From UBA7446 sp965657545 (lineage in GTDB: Bacteria; Bacteroidota; Bacteroidia; Flavobacteriales; Flavobacteriaceae), in the NCBI GenBank assembly GCA_965657545.1, contig CBFHOG010000001.1:1-64000 (forward strand): a stretch of DNA of 64,000 nucleotides, given 5' to 3'. How positions within the stretch are numbered: position 1 is the stretch's first letter; each line of letters starts with the position of its first letter. Below, piece by piece: positions 35,516 through 44,402 of the stretch. The translations under genes were made by a program, and so were the position numbers. The notes beneath the pieces are model-generated. The model was given only the letters and a program-made list of their open reading frames with translations, was not told the DNA's origin and did not search any database.

Positions 35516-35547
35516 CAAAAAGCCTCCATTTTTATGGGGGCTTTTTG
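35516..35547 (+). terminator. Terminator of the receptor-lipoprotein operon
   Basis: AGCCTCCAT (35521-35529) pairs with ATGGGGGCT (35534-35542) across TTTT, with A and T runs on either side. It separates the lipoprotein from the phosphate transporter gene. Confidence 0.85.
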
Positions 35548-35560
35548 CTATTATTGCCAA

Positions 35561-37861
35561 ATGGATTTTTACCTCATTATCATCATTGCCTTAGCAGTGC
35601 TTGCCACCGCCGATTTGGTCGTGGGTGTTAGCAACGACGCTGTTAACTTCCTTAACTCGGCTATTGGGTCTAAAGCCATCAGCTTTAAAACGGTGATGAT
35701 TATTGCCAGTTTGGGTGTAGCCGCAGGGGCTATTTTCTCTAGCGGACTTATGGAAGTTGCCCGAAAAGGTATCTTTAATCCAGATTTGTTTTATTTCGAT
35801 GAAATCATGGTCATTTTTATGGCGGTGATGCTCACCGATATTTTACTCTTAGACTTCTTTAACACTCTTGGAATGCCTACCTCAACTACGGTGTCCATTG
35901 TCTTTGAACTATTGGGCGCTGCCGTAGCCATATCACTGGTAAAAATATATTGGGGCAATGCCGATGAATCGCTTTATGAATTTATCAATGTTAGCAAGGC
36001 ATCACAGATTATTTTAGGCATACTGCTTTCGGTATTTATTGCCTTTACGGTAGGTGCGGTCGTGCAATACATCAGTAGGCTGATCTTAACCTTTCATTTT
36101 AAGGAAAACCCTAAATGGATGGGTGCTGTTTTTGGAGGGATTGCCCTAACAGCAATCACGTATTTTATACTTGCTAAGGGCATTAAAGGAACCCCATTTG
36201 CAGATAACACCTATGATTTTCTTGGAGGGGTATCGCTTAAAGAATTTGTAACCACACAGGCCCAACGCGTACTTGGTGTGAGTTGGCTGATTTGGACATC
36301 ACTCTCTTTGTTCGCAACCTATATTTTCCGTACCGATATATATAAACTTGTTATTATCGTGGGAACCTTTTCGCTGGCATTGGCATTTGCCGGCAACGAC
36401 TTGGTGAATTTTATTGGCGTTCCCATTGCCGCATGGCAATCCTACGAAGCGTGGAAAGTATCGGGTGTTACCGCCGAACTTTTTAATATGTCGTTCTTAT
36501 CGGCAAAAGTAGCAACGCCAACGGCACTACTCATTATTGCAGGCTTAGTAATGGTTATAACATTGTGGTTTTCATCTAAGGCGCAAGAAGTACTTAAAAC
36601 CTCTATCGAATTATCGCGTCAAGACCGTACAAACGAACGCTTTGAGTCAAATGCATTTTCGCGTAGTTTGGTTCGGGCTTTTGTGGGTTCGGTACGTGTT
36701 GTGGAAGCCGTTACGCCATCCATCCTTACAGAAAAAGTGAAGGCGCGTTTTATGCCTACAAAAGCAAAGCGCTATGCAAAACCCGAAGACGCTCCCGCAT
36801 TTGACAATATTAGAGCATCCATAAACCTTACAGTGGCTGCAGTACTTATCTCCATTGCAACGTCTTACAAACTGCCCTTATCAACCACCTACGTTACGTT
36901 TATGGTAGCTATGGGAACTTCACTCGCCGATCGTGCTTGGGGTGCAGACAGTGCTGTATATCGTGTAGCAGGGGTCCTAAATGTAATTGCAGGGTGGTTT
37001 CTAACTGCCATTACAGCATTCACTGCTTGTGGCATTGTAGCGGTCATTATTTACACGGGTAAATTACCCGCTTTATTGGGACTACTCGTTTTGACTGTTT
37101 TTTTGCTTTTCAGAAATTACCGTAAGCACAAAGGCAATGTGGAAGAATCTAAGCGTGAGCGTGATTTGCAAATGATTGAAAGCTCATCCGTACAAGGCAT
37201 CATAGTAGAAAGTGCGTACAATGTATCAATGATGGTAAACAAGTGTAACGATATTTTTCTTGTTTCTGTGAATGCGTTAGCAAAACTAAACGCTGAAGAA
37301 CTTCGAATCGCAAAAAGAGACGTTGTACGTCTTAACAAAGAAATTGAAAAACTACGCAACGAGCTGTTCTATTTTATCCAAGAAATGGATGAAGAAAGTG
37401 TGGCAGTAAGTCATTTCTACATCAACTTGATTAGTATTTTGGAAGATATGGCGCAATCGTTAGAGTACATTACCAAGGCGTCGCACAAACACGTGAGCAA
37501 CAATCACCGCCAGTTGAAGTATTCACAGATTAAAGAACTCAAAGAAACCCAATTGGATTTGGAAGAATTATTTGCAGAAATCCGCTTTGCTTTTGATTTG
37601 ACCGATTTCAATGCTGTTAGTAAAATACTTCCTAAGAAAGAAATCCTTTTTTCAAACATTGACAAAAAGATAAACCAACAGGTACTTAGAACGCGAAGTA
37701 AAGATGAAAAGAGTCCTAAAAACACCACACTTTTCTTTAGCTTAATGATAGAAACCAAAGATTTGATTGTCGCTACTTTTAATTTAATTGAACTTTACTA
37801 TCTAAAGTTCGATCCAAAAATAGCACCACGAAAAATCAGTGAGGAACAAAAAGACCGCTAA
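35561..37861 (+). CDS. PiT-family inorganic phosphate transporter with PhoU-like tail
   Basis: The 766-residue protein has the two inverted PiT signatures, VVGVSNDAVNFLNSAIGS near residue 18 and FAGNDLVNFIGVP near 275, within about twelve helices, and imports phosphate with a cation. After the last helix (about 520) a long cytosolic helical domain (about 530-766) with repeated amphipathic helices resembles a PhoU/DUF47-like module, known from some Bacteroidota PiT proteins. I chose the ATG at 35561; an upstream ATG at 35534 lies inside the terminator hairpin. It has its own transcript and ends at a bidirectional terminator. Confidence 0.88.
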   Translation: MDFYLIIIIALAVLATADLVVGVSNDAVNFLNSAIGSKAISFKTVMIIASLGVAAGAIFSSGLMEVARKGIFNPDLFYFDEIMVIFMAVMLTDILLLDFFNTLGMPTSTTVSIVFELLGAAVAISLVKIYWGNADESLYEFINVSKASQIILGILLSVFIAFTVGAVVQYISRLILTFHFKENPKWMGAVFGGIALTAITYFILAKGIKGTPFADNTYDFLGGVSLKEFVTTQAQRVLGVSWLIWTSLSLFATYIFRTDIYKLVIIVGTFSLALAFAGNDLVNFIGVPIAAWQSYEAWKVSGVTAELFNMSFLSAKVATPTALLIIAGLVMVITLWFSSKAQEVLKTSIELSRQDRTNERFESNAFSRSLVRAFVGSVRVVEAVTPSILTEKVKARFMPTKAKRYAKPEDAPAFDNIRASINLTVAAVLISIATSYKLPLSTTYVTFMVAMGTSLADRAWGADSAVYRVAGVLNVIAGWFLTAITAFTACGIVAVIIYTGKLPALLGLLVLTVFLLFRNYRKHKGNVEESKRERDLQMIESSSVQGIIVESAYNVSMMVNKCNDIFLVSVNALAKLNAEELRIAKRDVVRLNKEIEKLRNELFYFIQEMDEESVAVSHFYINLISILEDMAQSLEYITKASHKHVSNNHRQLKYSQIKELKETQLDLEELFAEIRFAFDLTDFNAVSKILPKKEILFSNIDKKINQQVLRTRSKDEKSPKNTTLFFSLMIETKDLIVATFNLIELYYLKFDPKIAPRKISEEQKDR

Positions 37862-37862
37862 C

Positions 37863-37895
37863 AAAAAAAGCGCTACGTTAGTAGCGCTTTTTTTA
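37863..37895. terminator. Bidirectional terminator between pit and nrdA
   Basis: AGCGCTAC (37869-37876) and GTAGCGCT (37881-37888) form a perfect 8-base stem with a four-base loop. It is flanked by seven A and seven T, so it can end transcripts from both sides. Confidence 0.9.
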
Positions 37896-37909
37896 TGTTA
37901 CTAATTCAT

Positions 37910-40327
37910 TTATGATCCGCACATTAGACAGTCGTCGTCGTCACTTTCCTTGGACTTGGCTAACATTTCCTTTAGCTCAGACGGAGAAAGTGGCTCAACG
38001 GCAACCGATGCTTTTGCAGCGGGCGTAGTAGCAACCTCAGCTACTGGAACAGCTTCTGTCTTTTTCTTGACAGTAAATTTAATTGCATCCACAGCCGATT
38101 TTGTACGTAAATAATACATTCCTGTTTTTAAACCCGACTTCCATGCATAGAAATGCATCGAAGTAAGTTTTGACATCGTTGCGCCTTCCATAAATAAGTT
38201 CAGCGATTGTGACTGATCAATGAAATATCCGCGATGGCGTGACATGTCAATAATATCTTTCATGCTCAATTCCCAAACCGTTTTGTACAGCTCGCGAATA
38301 TCGGCTGGAATCGTTTCTATATGTTGGATAGAACCGTTTGCACGCATCAATTCTTGTTTCATGTCCTCATCCCAAAGACCAAGGTTCACAAGATCTTCTA
38401 AAAGATGTTTGTTCACCACAATAAACTCTCCAGACAATACACGGCGGGTGTAAATATTAGAGGTATAAGGCTCAAAGCATTCGTTATTACCCAAAATTTG
38501 AGAAGTAGATGCGGTTGGCATGGGTGCCATTAATAGTGAGTTGCGTACACCGTGTTTCTTGATTTCTTTGCGAAGTCCGTCCCAATCCCAACGACCGCTG
38601 AGTTCCTCATCTTTAATTCCCCACATATTGTGTTGAAACTCTCCTTTAGAAATAGGCGACCCTTTGTAAGATTGATAAGTTCCTTCCACTTTTGCCATTT
38701 CTTTGGATGCTGTAAGCGAAGCAAAATAAATGGTTTCAAAAATTTCTTGATTGAGCGTTTTGGCCTCTTCACTTGTAAAAGGTAAGCGCAGTTTGATAAA
38801 AGTATCCGCAAGTCCTTGTACGCCTAAACCTACAGGTCTGTGACGCATATTTGAGTTCTCGGCTTCTTTTACTGGGTAGTAGTTGCGATCAATAACCTTG
38901 TTGAGGTTTTTGGTTACACGAACGGTTACATCGTATAATTCTTGATGGTCAAATGCACCGTCTTTTACAAACATCGGCAGTGCAATGGATGCCAAATTAC
39001 AAACCGCTACCTCATCTTTGGAAGTATATTCCATAATTTCGGTACACAAGTTTGAAGAACGGATGGTTCCCAAATTCTTTTGATTCGACTTGCGATTGGC
39101 TGCATCCTTATACAGCATATATGGCGTCCCGGTTTCAATTTGCGATTCTAAAATCTTCTCCCAAAGTTCACGTGCTTTGATGGTTTTGCGGCCTCTGTTT
39201 TCCGATTCGTATTCAAGGTATAACTTTTCGAATTCTTCGCTGTGACAGTCATATAATCCCGGACATTCGTTAGGACACATCAGTGTCCATTCTGCGTTTT
39301 CTTCTACCCGCTTCATAAACAAATCTGGAATCCACATGGCATAGAACAAATCGCGTGCGCGCATTTCTTCTTTTCCGTGATTTTTCTTTAAATCCAAGAA
39401 GTCAAAAATATCAGCATGCCATGGCTCTACATAAATGGCAAACGAGCCTTTACGCTTTCCTCCACCTTGATCAACATATCGCGCAGTATCGTTATAAACA
39501 CGGAGCATGGGTACAATTCCGTTAGAAGTACCATTTGTCCCTGCAATGTAAGAACCTGTAGCACGTACATTGTGGATAGATAGTCCAATACCGCCTGCAG
39601 ACTGTGAAATTTTTGCTGTCTGTTTTAGGGTGTCATAAATACCGTCGATGCTGTCATCGCGCATGGACAACAAAAAGCATGAAGACATTTGTGGTTTTGG
39701 CGTTCCAGAGTTAAAAAGCGTTGGTGTAGCGTGTGTAAAATAGCGCTTCGACATCAGGTGGTAGGTCTCGATAGCAGCGTCTAAGTCGGTTGGATGAATC
39801 CCTACGGAAACACGCATCAGCATATGCTGTGGACGCTCGGCAATCTGGCCGTTAATTTTTAGTAAGTAAGAGCGCTCGAGTGTTTTAAATCCAAAATAGT
39901 CATAGCCAAAATCACGGTTGTAAATGATGGTAGAGTCGAGTAAATCGGCATTTTCTTGGATTACGTTATGTACTTCTTCAGACAGCAATGGCGACTTCTT
40001 CTCGGTACGTGGATTCACATACTCAAAGAGATCGGTCATGGTTTCCGAAAAAGACTTTTTGGTGTTTTTGTGTAAGTTAGAAACGGAAACACGTGCTGCA
40101 AGTTGGGCGTAATCAGGGTGCACGGTTGTCATGGACGCGGCAGTTTCTGCAGCAAGGCTATCAAGTTCAGAAGTGGTTACTCCGTCATACAAGCCTTCAA
40201 TAACTTTCATGGCCACTTTTACCGGGTCAACAAGCTCATTTAATCCATAACACAGTTTACGCACGCGTGCTGTAATCTTGTCGAACATAATAGGCTCTTT
40301 GCGCCCGTCTCTTTTTACTACATACAT
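37910..40327 (-). CDS. nrdA: Ribonucleotide reductase class I, alpha subunit
   Basis: The 805-residue protein starts with an ATP-cone (VVKRDGRKEPIMFDKITARV), the allosteric activity site. The catalytic barrel has SSCFLL, SAGGIGLSIHNVRATG, NLCTEI (active Cys and Glu) and MPTASTSQILGNNECFEP. It ends in CLMCGS, the mobile redox-Cys pair, after an Ala/Val-rich linker. It reduces ribonucleotides to deoxyribonucleotides with NrdB, under oxygen. nrdB lies just upstream in the same direction, with a 79-base gap. Confidence 0.96.
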   Translation of the reverse strand: MYVVKRDGRKEPIMFDKITARVRKLCYGLNELVDPVKVAMKVIEGLYDGVTTSELDSLAAETAASMTTVHPDYAQLAARVSVSNLHKNTKKSFSETMTDLFEYVNPRTEKKSPLLSEEVHNVIQENADLLDSTIIYNRDFGYDYFGFKTLERSYLLKINGQIAERPQHMLMRVSVGIHPTDLDAAIETYHLMSKRYFTHATPTLFNSGTPKPQMSSCFLLSMRDDSIDGIYDTLKQTAKISQSAGGIGLSIHNVRATGSYIAGTNGTSNGIVPMLRVYNDTARYVDQGGGKRKGSFAIYVEPWHADIFDFLDLKKNHGKEEMRARDLFYAMWIPDLFMKRVEENAEWTLMCPNECPGLYDCHSEEFEKLYLEYESENRGRKTIKARELWEKILESQIETGTPYMLYKDAANRKSNQKNLGTIRSSNLCTEIMEYTSKDEVAVCNLASIALPMFVKDGAFDHQELYDVTVRVTKNLNKVIDRNYYPVKEAENSNMRHRPVGLGVQGLADTFIKLRLPFTSEEAKTLNQEIFETIYFASLTASKEMAKVEGTYQSYKGSPISKGEFQHNMWGIKDEELSGRWDWDGLRKEIKKHGVRNSLLMAPMPTASTSQILGNNECFEPYTSNIYTRRVLSGEFIVVNKHLLEDLVNLGLWDEDMKQELMRANGSIQHIETIPADIRELYKTVWELSMKDIIDMSRHRGYFIDQSQSLNLFMEGATMSKLTSMHFYAWKSGLKTGMYYLRTKSAVDAIKFTVKKKTEAVPVAEVATTPAAKASVAVEPLSPSELKEMLAKSKESDDDDCLMCGS

Positions 40328-40406
40328 CCTTTATAAAGTTTTTATTGGTTAATCCCTCGCGAGTCCCTTTAGGACCAACGTTACCTGTACAATGTTACGA
40401 GGCAGA

Positions 40407-41390
40407 CTAAAAGTCGTCTCCGAACGAGTACTTTTCTTCTTTTTCTGTTTCTTGGTTCATCACGCCCGCTTTTTGGTATTCAGACACACGCTTTTCAAAG
40501 AAATTTGTTTTTCCTTGAAGCGAAATCATGTCCATAAAATCAAAGGGGTTAGATACGTTGAACTCTTTTTCTAAGCCAAGTTCTACAAGTAGGCGATCGG
40601 TAACAAACTCTAAGTACTGTGTCATCAGTTTGGCGTTCATTCCAATAAGACTCACTGGAAGGGATTCCGTGATAAACTCACGCTCAATGTTAAGCGCGTC
40701 AATGATAATTTCTCTAATTCGATCTTTTGGTACTTTGTTTACCAAGTGTGTGTTGTGCAAGTGAACAGCAAAGTCACAGTGCATACCCTCATCACGAGAA
40801 ATTAGTTCGTTTGAAAACGTTAGCCCTGGCATTAAGCCGCGTTTTTTAAGCCAGAAAATAGAACAAAACGCTCCTGAAAAGAAAATACCTTCAACCGCTG
40901 CAAAGGCAATAAGACGTTCCGCAAAAGAGTCGGAATCTATCCAACGAAGTGCCCAATCTGCTTTTTTCTTAATGGCAGGGAATACCTCAATGGCTTGAAA
41001 AAGGCTGTTTTTTTCTGCTTCGTCTTTTACGTAAGTGTCAATAAGCAACGAATAGGTTTCCGAGTGGATGTTTTCCATCATAATTTGAAACCCATAGAAA
41101 AACTTTGCTTCGCTATACTGTACCTCATTTACGAAGTTTTCAGCTAAATTCTCATTTACAATTCCATCAGAAGCAGCAAAAAATGCCAAAATGTGCTTTA
41201 CAAAATAGCGCTCATCGTCGTTGAGTTTTGTTGACCAATCTGTTAAATCTTGATGTAAATCAATTTCTTCTGCTGTCCAAAAACAGGCTTCTTGCTTTTT
41301 GTACCACTCCCAAATATCGTGGTGTTGAATAGGGAAAATAACGAAGCGATTCTTGTTTTCAGACAAAATGGGTTCTACAGAAACTGACAT
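40407..41390 (-). CDS. nrdB: Ribonucleotide reductase class I, beta subunit
   Basis: The 327-residue protein has the ferritin-like helices and di-iron ligands of NrdB: FWTAEEIDLHQDL, EAKFFYGFQIMMENIHSE and SRDEGMHCDFA, with a Tyr (SETY) following. It holds the tyrosyl radical that starts catalysis in NrdA. The length is normal. It is the first gene of nrdB-nrdA. Upstream there is a palindrome with a DnaA-box-like loop, possibly regulatory. Confidence 0.95.
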   Translation of the reverse strand: MSVSVEPILSENKNRFVIFPIQHHDIWEWYKKQEACFWTAEEIDLHQDLTDWSTKLNDDERYFVKHILAFFAASDGIVNENLAENFVNEVQYSEAKFFYGFQIMMENIHSETYSLLIDTYVKDEAEKNSLFQAIEVFPAIKKKADWALRWIDSDSFAERLIAFAAVEGIFFSGAFCSIFWLKKRGLMPGLTFSNELISRDEGMHCDFAVHLHNTHLVNKVPKDRIREIIIDALNIEREFITESLPVSLIGMNAKLMTQYLEFVTDRLLVELGLEKEFNVSNPFDFMDMISLQGKTNFFEKRVSEYQKAGVMNQETEKEEKYSFGDDF

Positions 41391-41461
41391 AATTTTTTTT
41401 TAAATGTTAAAGTGGGATGCTTAGTGCTTTACAAATGTTCCAAAAATTAAGGACAAATGAA

Positions 41462-41486
41462 AGGCATACTTTTCCACAATGCCTTA
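41462..41486. promoter_or_regulatory. Palindrome with DnaA-box-like loop upstream of nrdB
   Basis: AAGGCAT (41462-41468) and ATGCCTT (41480-41486) are perfect 7-base arms. The 11-base loop contains TTTTCCACA, one base off the DnaA box TTATCCACA. It lies 72 bases before the nrdB ATG. It may be regulatory or a weak transcription stop. Confidence 0.35.
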
Positions 41487-41547
41487 TAGTTTTTAACAAA
41501 AATTAAGGTTTCTCCTACAAAAACAACTGTAAAAACTTAATTTTAAT

Positions 41548-41564
41548 ATGCTGATTTAAAGCAT
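41548..41564 (-). terminator. Weak terminator candidate after the DUF3109 gene
   Basis: ATGCT (41548-41552) and AGCAT (41560-41564) form a 5-base stem around seven bases, followed on the minus strand by an AT-rich tract with a short T run. The stem is short, so the call is weak. Confidence 0.25.
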
Positions 41565-41595
41565 GTTAAAAACGGTCTTATGGGAAGCAAGGCAT

Positions 41596-42177
41596 TTATT
41601 CTTTTTGTTGATTTGCGAATTCTTGTGCTGCCGTATGCAGCGCATCATACCACGCTTTTCCAAACTTTCGCACTAGCGCAGTTTCCACAAATTGATACAA
41701 CGGGCGTTTTAAAGCCGCGCCCAAGTCACAACCAGCGCTACAAATAGACCATTCGTGGTAATTAACCGCTACAAAAGCACTGTATTTTTTTACCCGTACA
41801 GGATATAAATGACACGAAATGGGTTTTTGTAATTTGGTGTCTCCATTACGATGTGCTTGCTCAATACCGCATTGCGCTATACCCTTTTGGTCATAATTTA
41901 TGTAGGCACAAGCCTTACCGTCTATAAGTGGGGTTTCCCATTCTTTAAAAGCATTTTGAGTAGCAACCCCTTGTGACTCGAGCGCGGAAATACCGTCTTT
42001 TGTCAAATAAGGTTTTACTTGATGCCAATGCGCTTTTAACTGCTCAATCTCTTCCAATTCTAAAGGAGCGCCTGCCTCACCTTCTACACAACAGGCACCT
42101 TTACATGCCGATATATCACACGTAAAAGCTTGCTCAAAAAGTGTTTCAGACACCAATGTATTACCCAACTGGAACAT
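41596..42177 (-). CDS. DUF3109 family Cys-rich protein
   Basis: The 193-residue cytosolic protein has an N-terminal Cys cluster CDISACKGACCVEGE (about 20-34) and further Cys at CAYINYD, CGIE, CHLYP and CSAGCD. This is the DUF3109/YkgJ-like pattern for a zinc or iron-sulfur site. The biochemical function is not known. It stands between nrdB and the divergent marC-like gene, with 47 bases separating their starts. Confidence 0.85.
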   Translation of the reverse strand: MFQLGNTLVSETLFEQAFTCDISACKGACCVEGEAGAPLELEEIEQLKAHWHQVKPYLTKDGISALESQGVATQNAFKEWETPLIDGKACAYINYDQKGIAQCGIEQAHRNGDTKLQKPISCHLYPVRVKKYSAFVAVNYHEWSICSAGCDLGAALKRPLYQFVETALVRKFGKAWYDALHTAAQEFANQQKE

Positions 42178-42212
42178 GCCGCTAAACTACAATTTTGATT
42201 GCACAAAAAAAG

Positions 42213-42220
42213 TATCTTTG
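42213..42220 (+). promoter_or_regulatory. Promoter -7 element of the MarC-family gene
   Basis: TATCTTTG lies 4 bases before the ATG, predicting a leaderless message. A TTTTG is 15 bases upstream, closer than the usual -33 spacing. Confidence 0.45.
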
Positions 42221-42224
42221 ATTC

Positions 42225-42797
42225 ATGCTTGATATAAAAGAAATTGTGACCTGTACCATGGTACTCTTCGCCGTAATTGACATTGTTGGCAGTACGCCTA
42301 TTATCATTGGACTCCGTCAAAAAGTTGGTCACATCCAATCAGAAAAAGCCTCGCTTGTTGCGGGTATCATAATGATTGCCTTCCTTTTTTTGGGTGAAAG
42401 TATCTTAAGACTTATTGGAATTGACGTAAACTCCTTTGCCGTTGCGGGCGCACTCATCATATTTTTTATGGCGCTTGAAATGATTTTAGGCATCCAGCTT
42501 TATAAAGATGAAACACCTGAAACAGCGTCTATAGTACCCATTGCATTTCCGCTCATTGCAGGTGCAGGCACACTGACTTCTCTACTGTCTTTACGGGCAG
42601 CTTATGATGTATTGAACATCATCGCTGCCATTGTAATCAATATCGCAATCGTTTATATTGTACTGAAGTCGTCCAAACGCATAGAACGCGTATTAGGACA
42701 ATCCGGCATCAATATTATCCGTAAAATATTTGGTGTAGTACTAATGGCAATTGCCGTAAAACTTTTTGCTGGTAATGTGCAGCAATTGTTTACGTAA
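42225..42797 (+). CDS. MarC-family integral membrane protein
   Basis: The 190-residue protein has six hydrophobic helices. FAVIDIVGSTPIIIGLRQ in the first and IAFPLIAGAGTLTSLLSLR in the fourth are the two repeats of the MarC family (UPF0056). Its role is uncertain; the original multidrug-resistance link was not upheld. It is a single-gene unit. Confidence 0.88.
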   Translation: MLDIKEIVTCTMVLFAVIDIVGSTPIIIGLRQKVGHIQSEKASLVAGIIMIAFLFLGESILRLIGIDVNSFAVAGALIIFFMALEMILGIQLYKDETPETASIVPIAFPLIAGAGTLTSLLSLRAAYDVLNIIAAIVINIAIVYIVLKSSKRIERVLGQSGINIIRKIFGVVLMAIAVKLFAGNVQQLFT

Positions 42798-42835
42798 TCT
42801 AAAAGATACGCTGTTGCCAGAAAATACGTTAAGGT

Positions 42836-43024
42836 TTAAGCAAGTTTTACGTCGCTCGCTGCCTTACCTCTTTTTCCGTCAACAATTTCAAATGTTACGC
42901 TGTCGCCTTCATTAATTGATAGACCGTCTAGCGCACTGATATGTACAAAAACATCTTCTCCTGAGTCAGTAGTAATAAAGCCAAAACCTTTTGACTCGTT
43001 GAAAAATTTAACTGTGCCTTGCAT
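42836..43024 (-). CDS. Cold-shock domain protein
   Basis: The 62-residue protein is one cold-shock domain with the RNA-binding motifs KGFGFI (RNP1) and VFVHIS (RNP2). It binds single-stranded RNA or DNA and acts as a chaperone for transcripts. It is slightly shorter than the ~66-70 residue CspA, which is common in Bacteroidota. A 169-base untranslated region separates it from the divergent gene at 43194; I saw no firm promoter in it for this gene. Confidence 0.93.
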   Translation of the reverse strand: MQGTVKFFNESKGFGFITTDSGEDVFVHISALDGLSINEGDSVTFEIVDGKRGKAASDVKLA

Positions 43025-43193
43025 GTGTAATAAATAATTTGAGCAAGATTACGACAATTATTTAGATTTATACCCTAATTTGATGAATTATATTTTAGCT
43101 TAAACTAAATCTAACATACTGATTTTGAAACCTACTTAACTATATTTGTTTAAAAATTAAGATTACTTGTGTATTCTTCTTAAAATCAGTCCT

Positions 43194-43397
43194 ATGAAAA
43201 TCCTCATTTATGTCTTTTTAGCCCTTGCAACAAGCCTGCTTATTTTTAATATTTTTCATGTAGATTTTGATGCGCCTCTAGAAGGAGACAGTTTTGCTGC
43301 TGTTGTGGGCGTTGGCGCAAGTCTATGTGCTGTAATTTTATTGTTGATTTTGCAAGTTGCACTAAAAATCCAGAAGAAAGTCAAGAATCAAACTTGA
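43194..43397 (+). CDS. Small two-helix membrane protein
   Basis: A 67-residue protein has two hydrophobic helices (about 2-19 and 35-57) and a basic tail. I chose the ATG at 43194, which gives a normal MKILIYVFLALATSLLIF start; a TATATTTG element lies at 43141-43148. I do not recognise the family. It overlaps the convergent deaminase gene by 10 bases. Confidence 0.6.
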   Translation: MKILIYVFLALATSLLIFNIFHVDFDAPLEGDSFAAVVGVGASLCAVILLLILQVALKIQKKVKNQT

Positions 43398-43822
43398 GGT
43401 AAAGTAACAACTTCCACACCTGCTCGCTCCAGAAAATCTAATCCAGAACTGTCTTTATAGGCGTTAGCATAAACCACGCGTTTTATCCCTGCTTGATGGA
43501 TCAGTTTACTGCATTCTCTACAGGGCGATAGAGTAATATAAAGCGTTGCTCCTGCACAAGATTGTGTAGAAGAGGCCACTTTCATGATGGCGTTCGCCTC
43601 GGCGTGAAGTACATACCATTTGGTGTAATGCTCTTCATCCTCGCATTCGTTTTCAAATCCTGTTGGTGTTCCGTTATAACCGTCTGAAATAATCATTCGA
43701 TCTTTTACAATCAATGCACCCACTTTTTTGCGGTCGCAATGCGAAAGTTGCGCCCATTCCATTGCCATACGCATATAGGCGGTGTCGTAACGAAGTTGTT
43801 TTTTTACTGCTTTTGTCATCAT
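43388..43822 (-). CDS. dCMP deaminase-family protein
   Basis: The 144-residue zinc deaminase has GYNGTPTGFEN, the catalytic HAEANAI and the zinc-binding PCRECSKLIHQAGI. This is the deoxycytidylate deaminase (ComEB-like) type, which makes dUMP from dCMP for dTMP synthesis. It is the third gene of a terB/dnaJ-hupE-deaminase operon, and its ATG overlaps the hupE stop (ATGA). A second ATG follows directly. Confidence 0.87.
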   Translation of the reverse strand: MMTKAVKKQLRYDTAYMRMAMEWAQLSHCDRKKVGALIVKDRMIISDGYNGTPTGFENECEDEEHYTKWYVLHAEANAIMKVASSTQSCAGATLYITLSPCRECSKLIHQAGIKRVVYANAYKDSSGLDFLERAGVEVVTLPQV

Positions 43823-44397
43823 AATGCGCTTGACGATGAAATCAGAATAGGCACTAAAATACCTATTATTATACTACTTCCCACAAGCGAACGATCCCGT
43901 TTTGAAACACCCAGATGGCTTAGTACCGTATTAATAAATACAACGGCAATCACGATAAGGATTTGGGCTGCTTCAATGCCAATTGTAAAATATAAAAGCG
44001 GGAGGCCAATGCCTTTATCTGCAAAAACCATCGAAAAATAATTTGAAAAGCCCAATCCGTGAATGACACCAAAAAACAGCGCCAGCAGGGTAAATGGAGC
44101 AGATGATTTTGCGGTAATCGTCTTGTTCCAATACAATACGTGTAGGGCCGTTAATAAGATAGTAATGGGAATTAAAAACTCAATCCAAGAAGCCGAAATA
44201 CGTACAATTCCAGCTGAGGCCGCCCAAAGAGAAATCGTATGTCCTATCGTAAAAACCGTAACCAAAACCACCAATTGACGCAGTTGCTTATACAAATAAG
44301 GTAGAGTTAGTGCGACCAAAAAAAGGAGATGATCATAGGCCTTAGGGTCTAAAATATGATGAAGGCCTAGTTTGGTGTAAAAAAGAAAATCGTCCAT
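43819..44397 (-). CDS. HupE/UreJ-like membrane protein
   Basis: The 192-residue protein has about six helices. HHILDPKAYDHLLFL in the first loop and FTIGHTISLWAA in the third match HupE/UreJ_2, a family often linked to metal (nickel or copper) handling because of the conserved His/Asp residues. The metal is not known. It is 5 bases after the TerB-DnaJ gene and overlaps the deaminase by 4 bases. Confidence 0.8.
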   Translation of the reverse strand: MDDFLFYTKLGLHHILDPKAYDHLLFLVALTLPYLYKQLRQLVVLVTVFTIGHTISLWAASAGIVRISASWIEFLIPITILLTALHVLYWNKTITAKSSAPFTLLALFFGVIHGLGFSNYFSMVFADKGIGLPLLYFTIGIEAAQILIVIAVVFINTVLSHLGVSKRDRSLVGSSIIIGILVPILISSSSAL

Positions 44398-44402
44398 AAT
44401 AA

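Noticed and set aside
35534..35560. Upstream ATG as the start of the phosphate transporter
   Set aside because: This ATG lies in the 3' arm of the terminator hairpin. The ATG at 35561 gives the usual PiT start.
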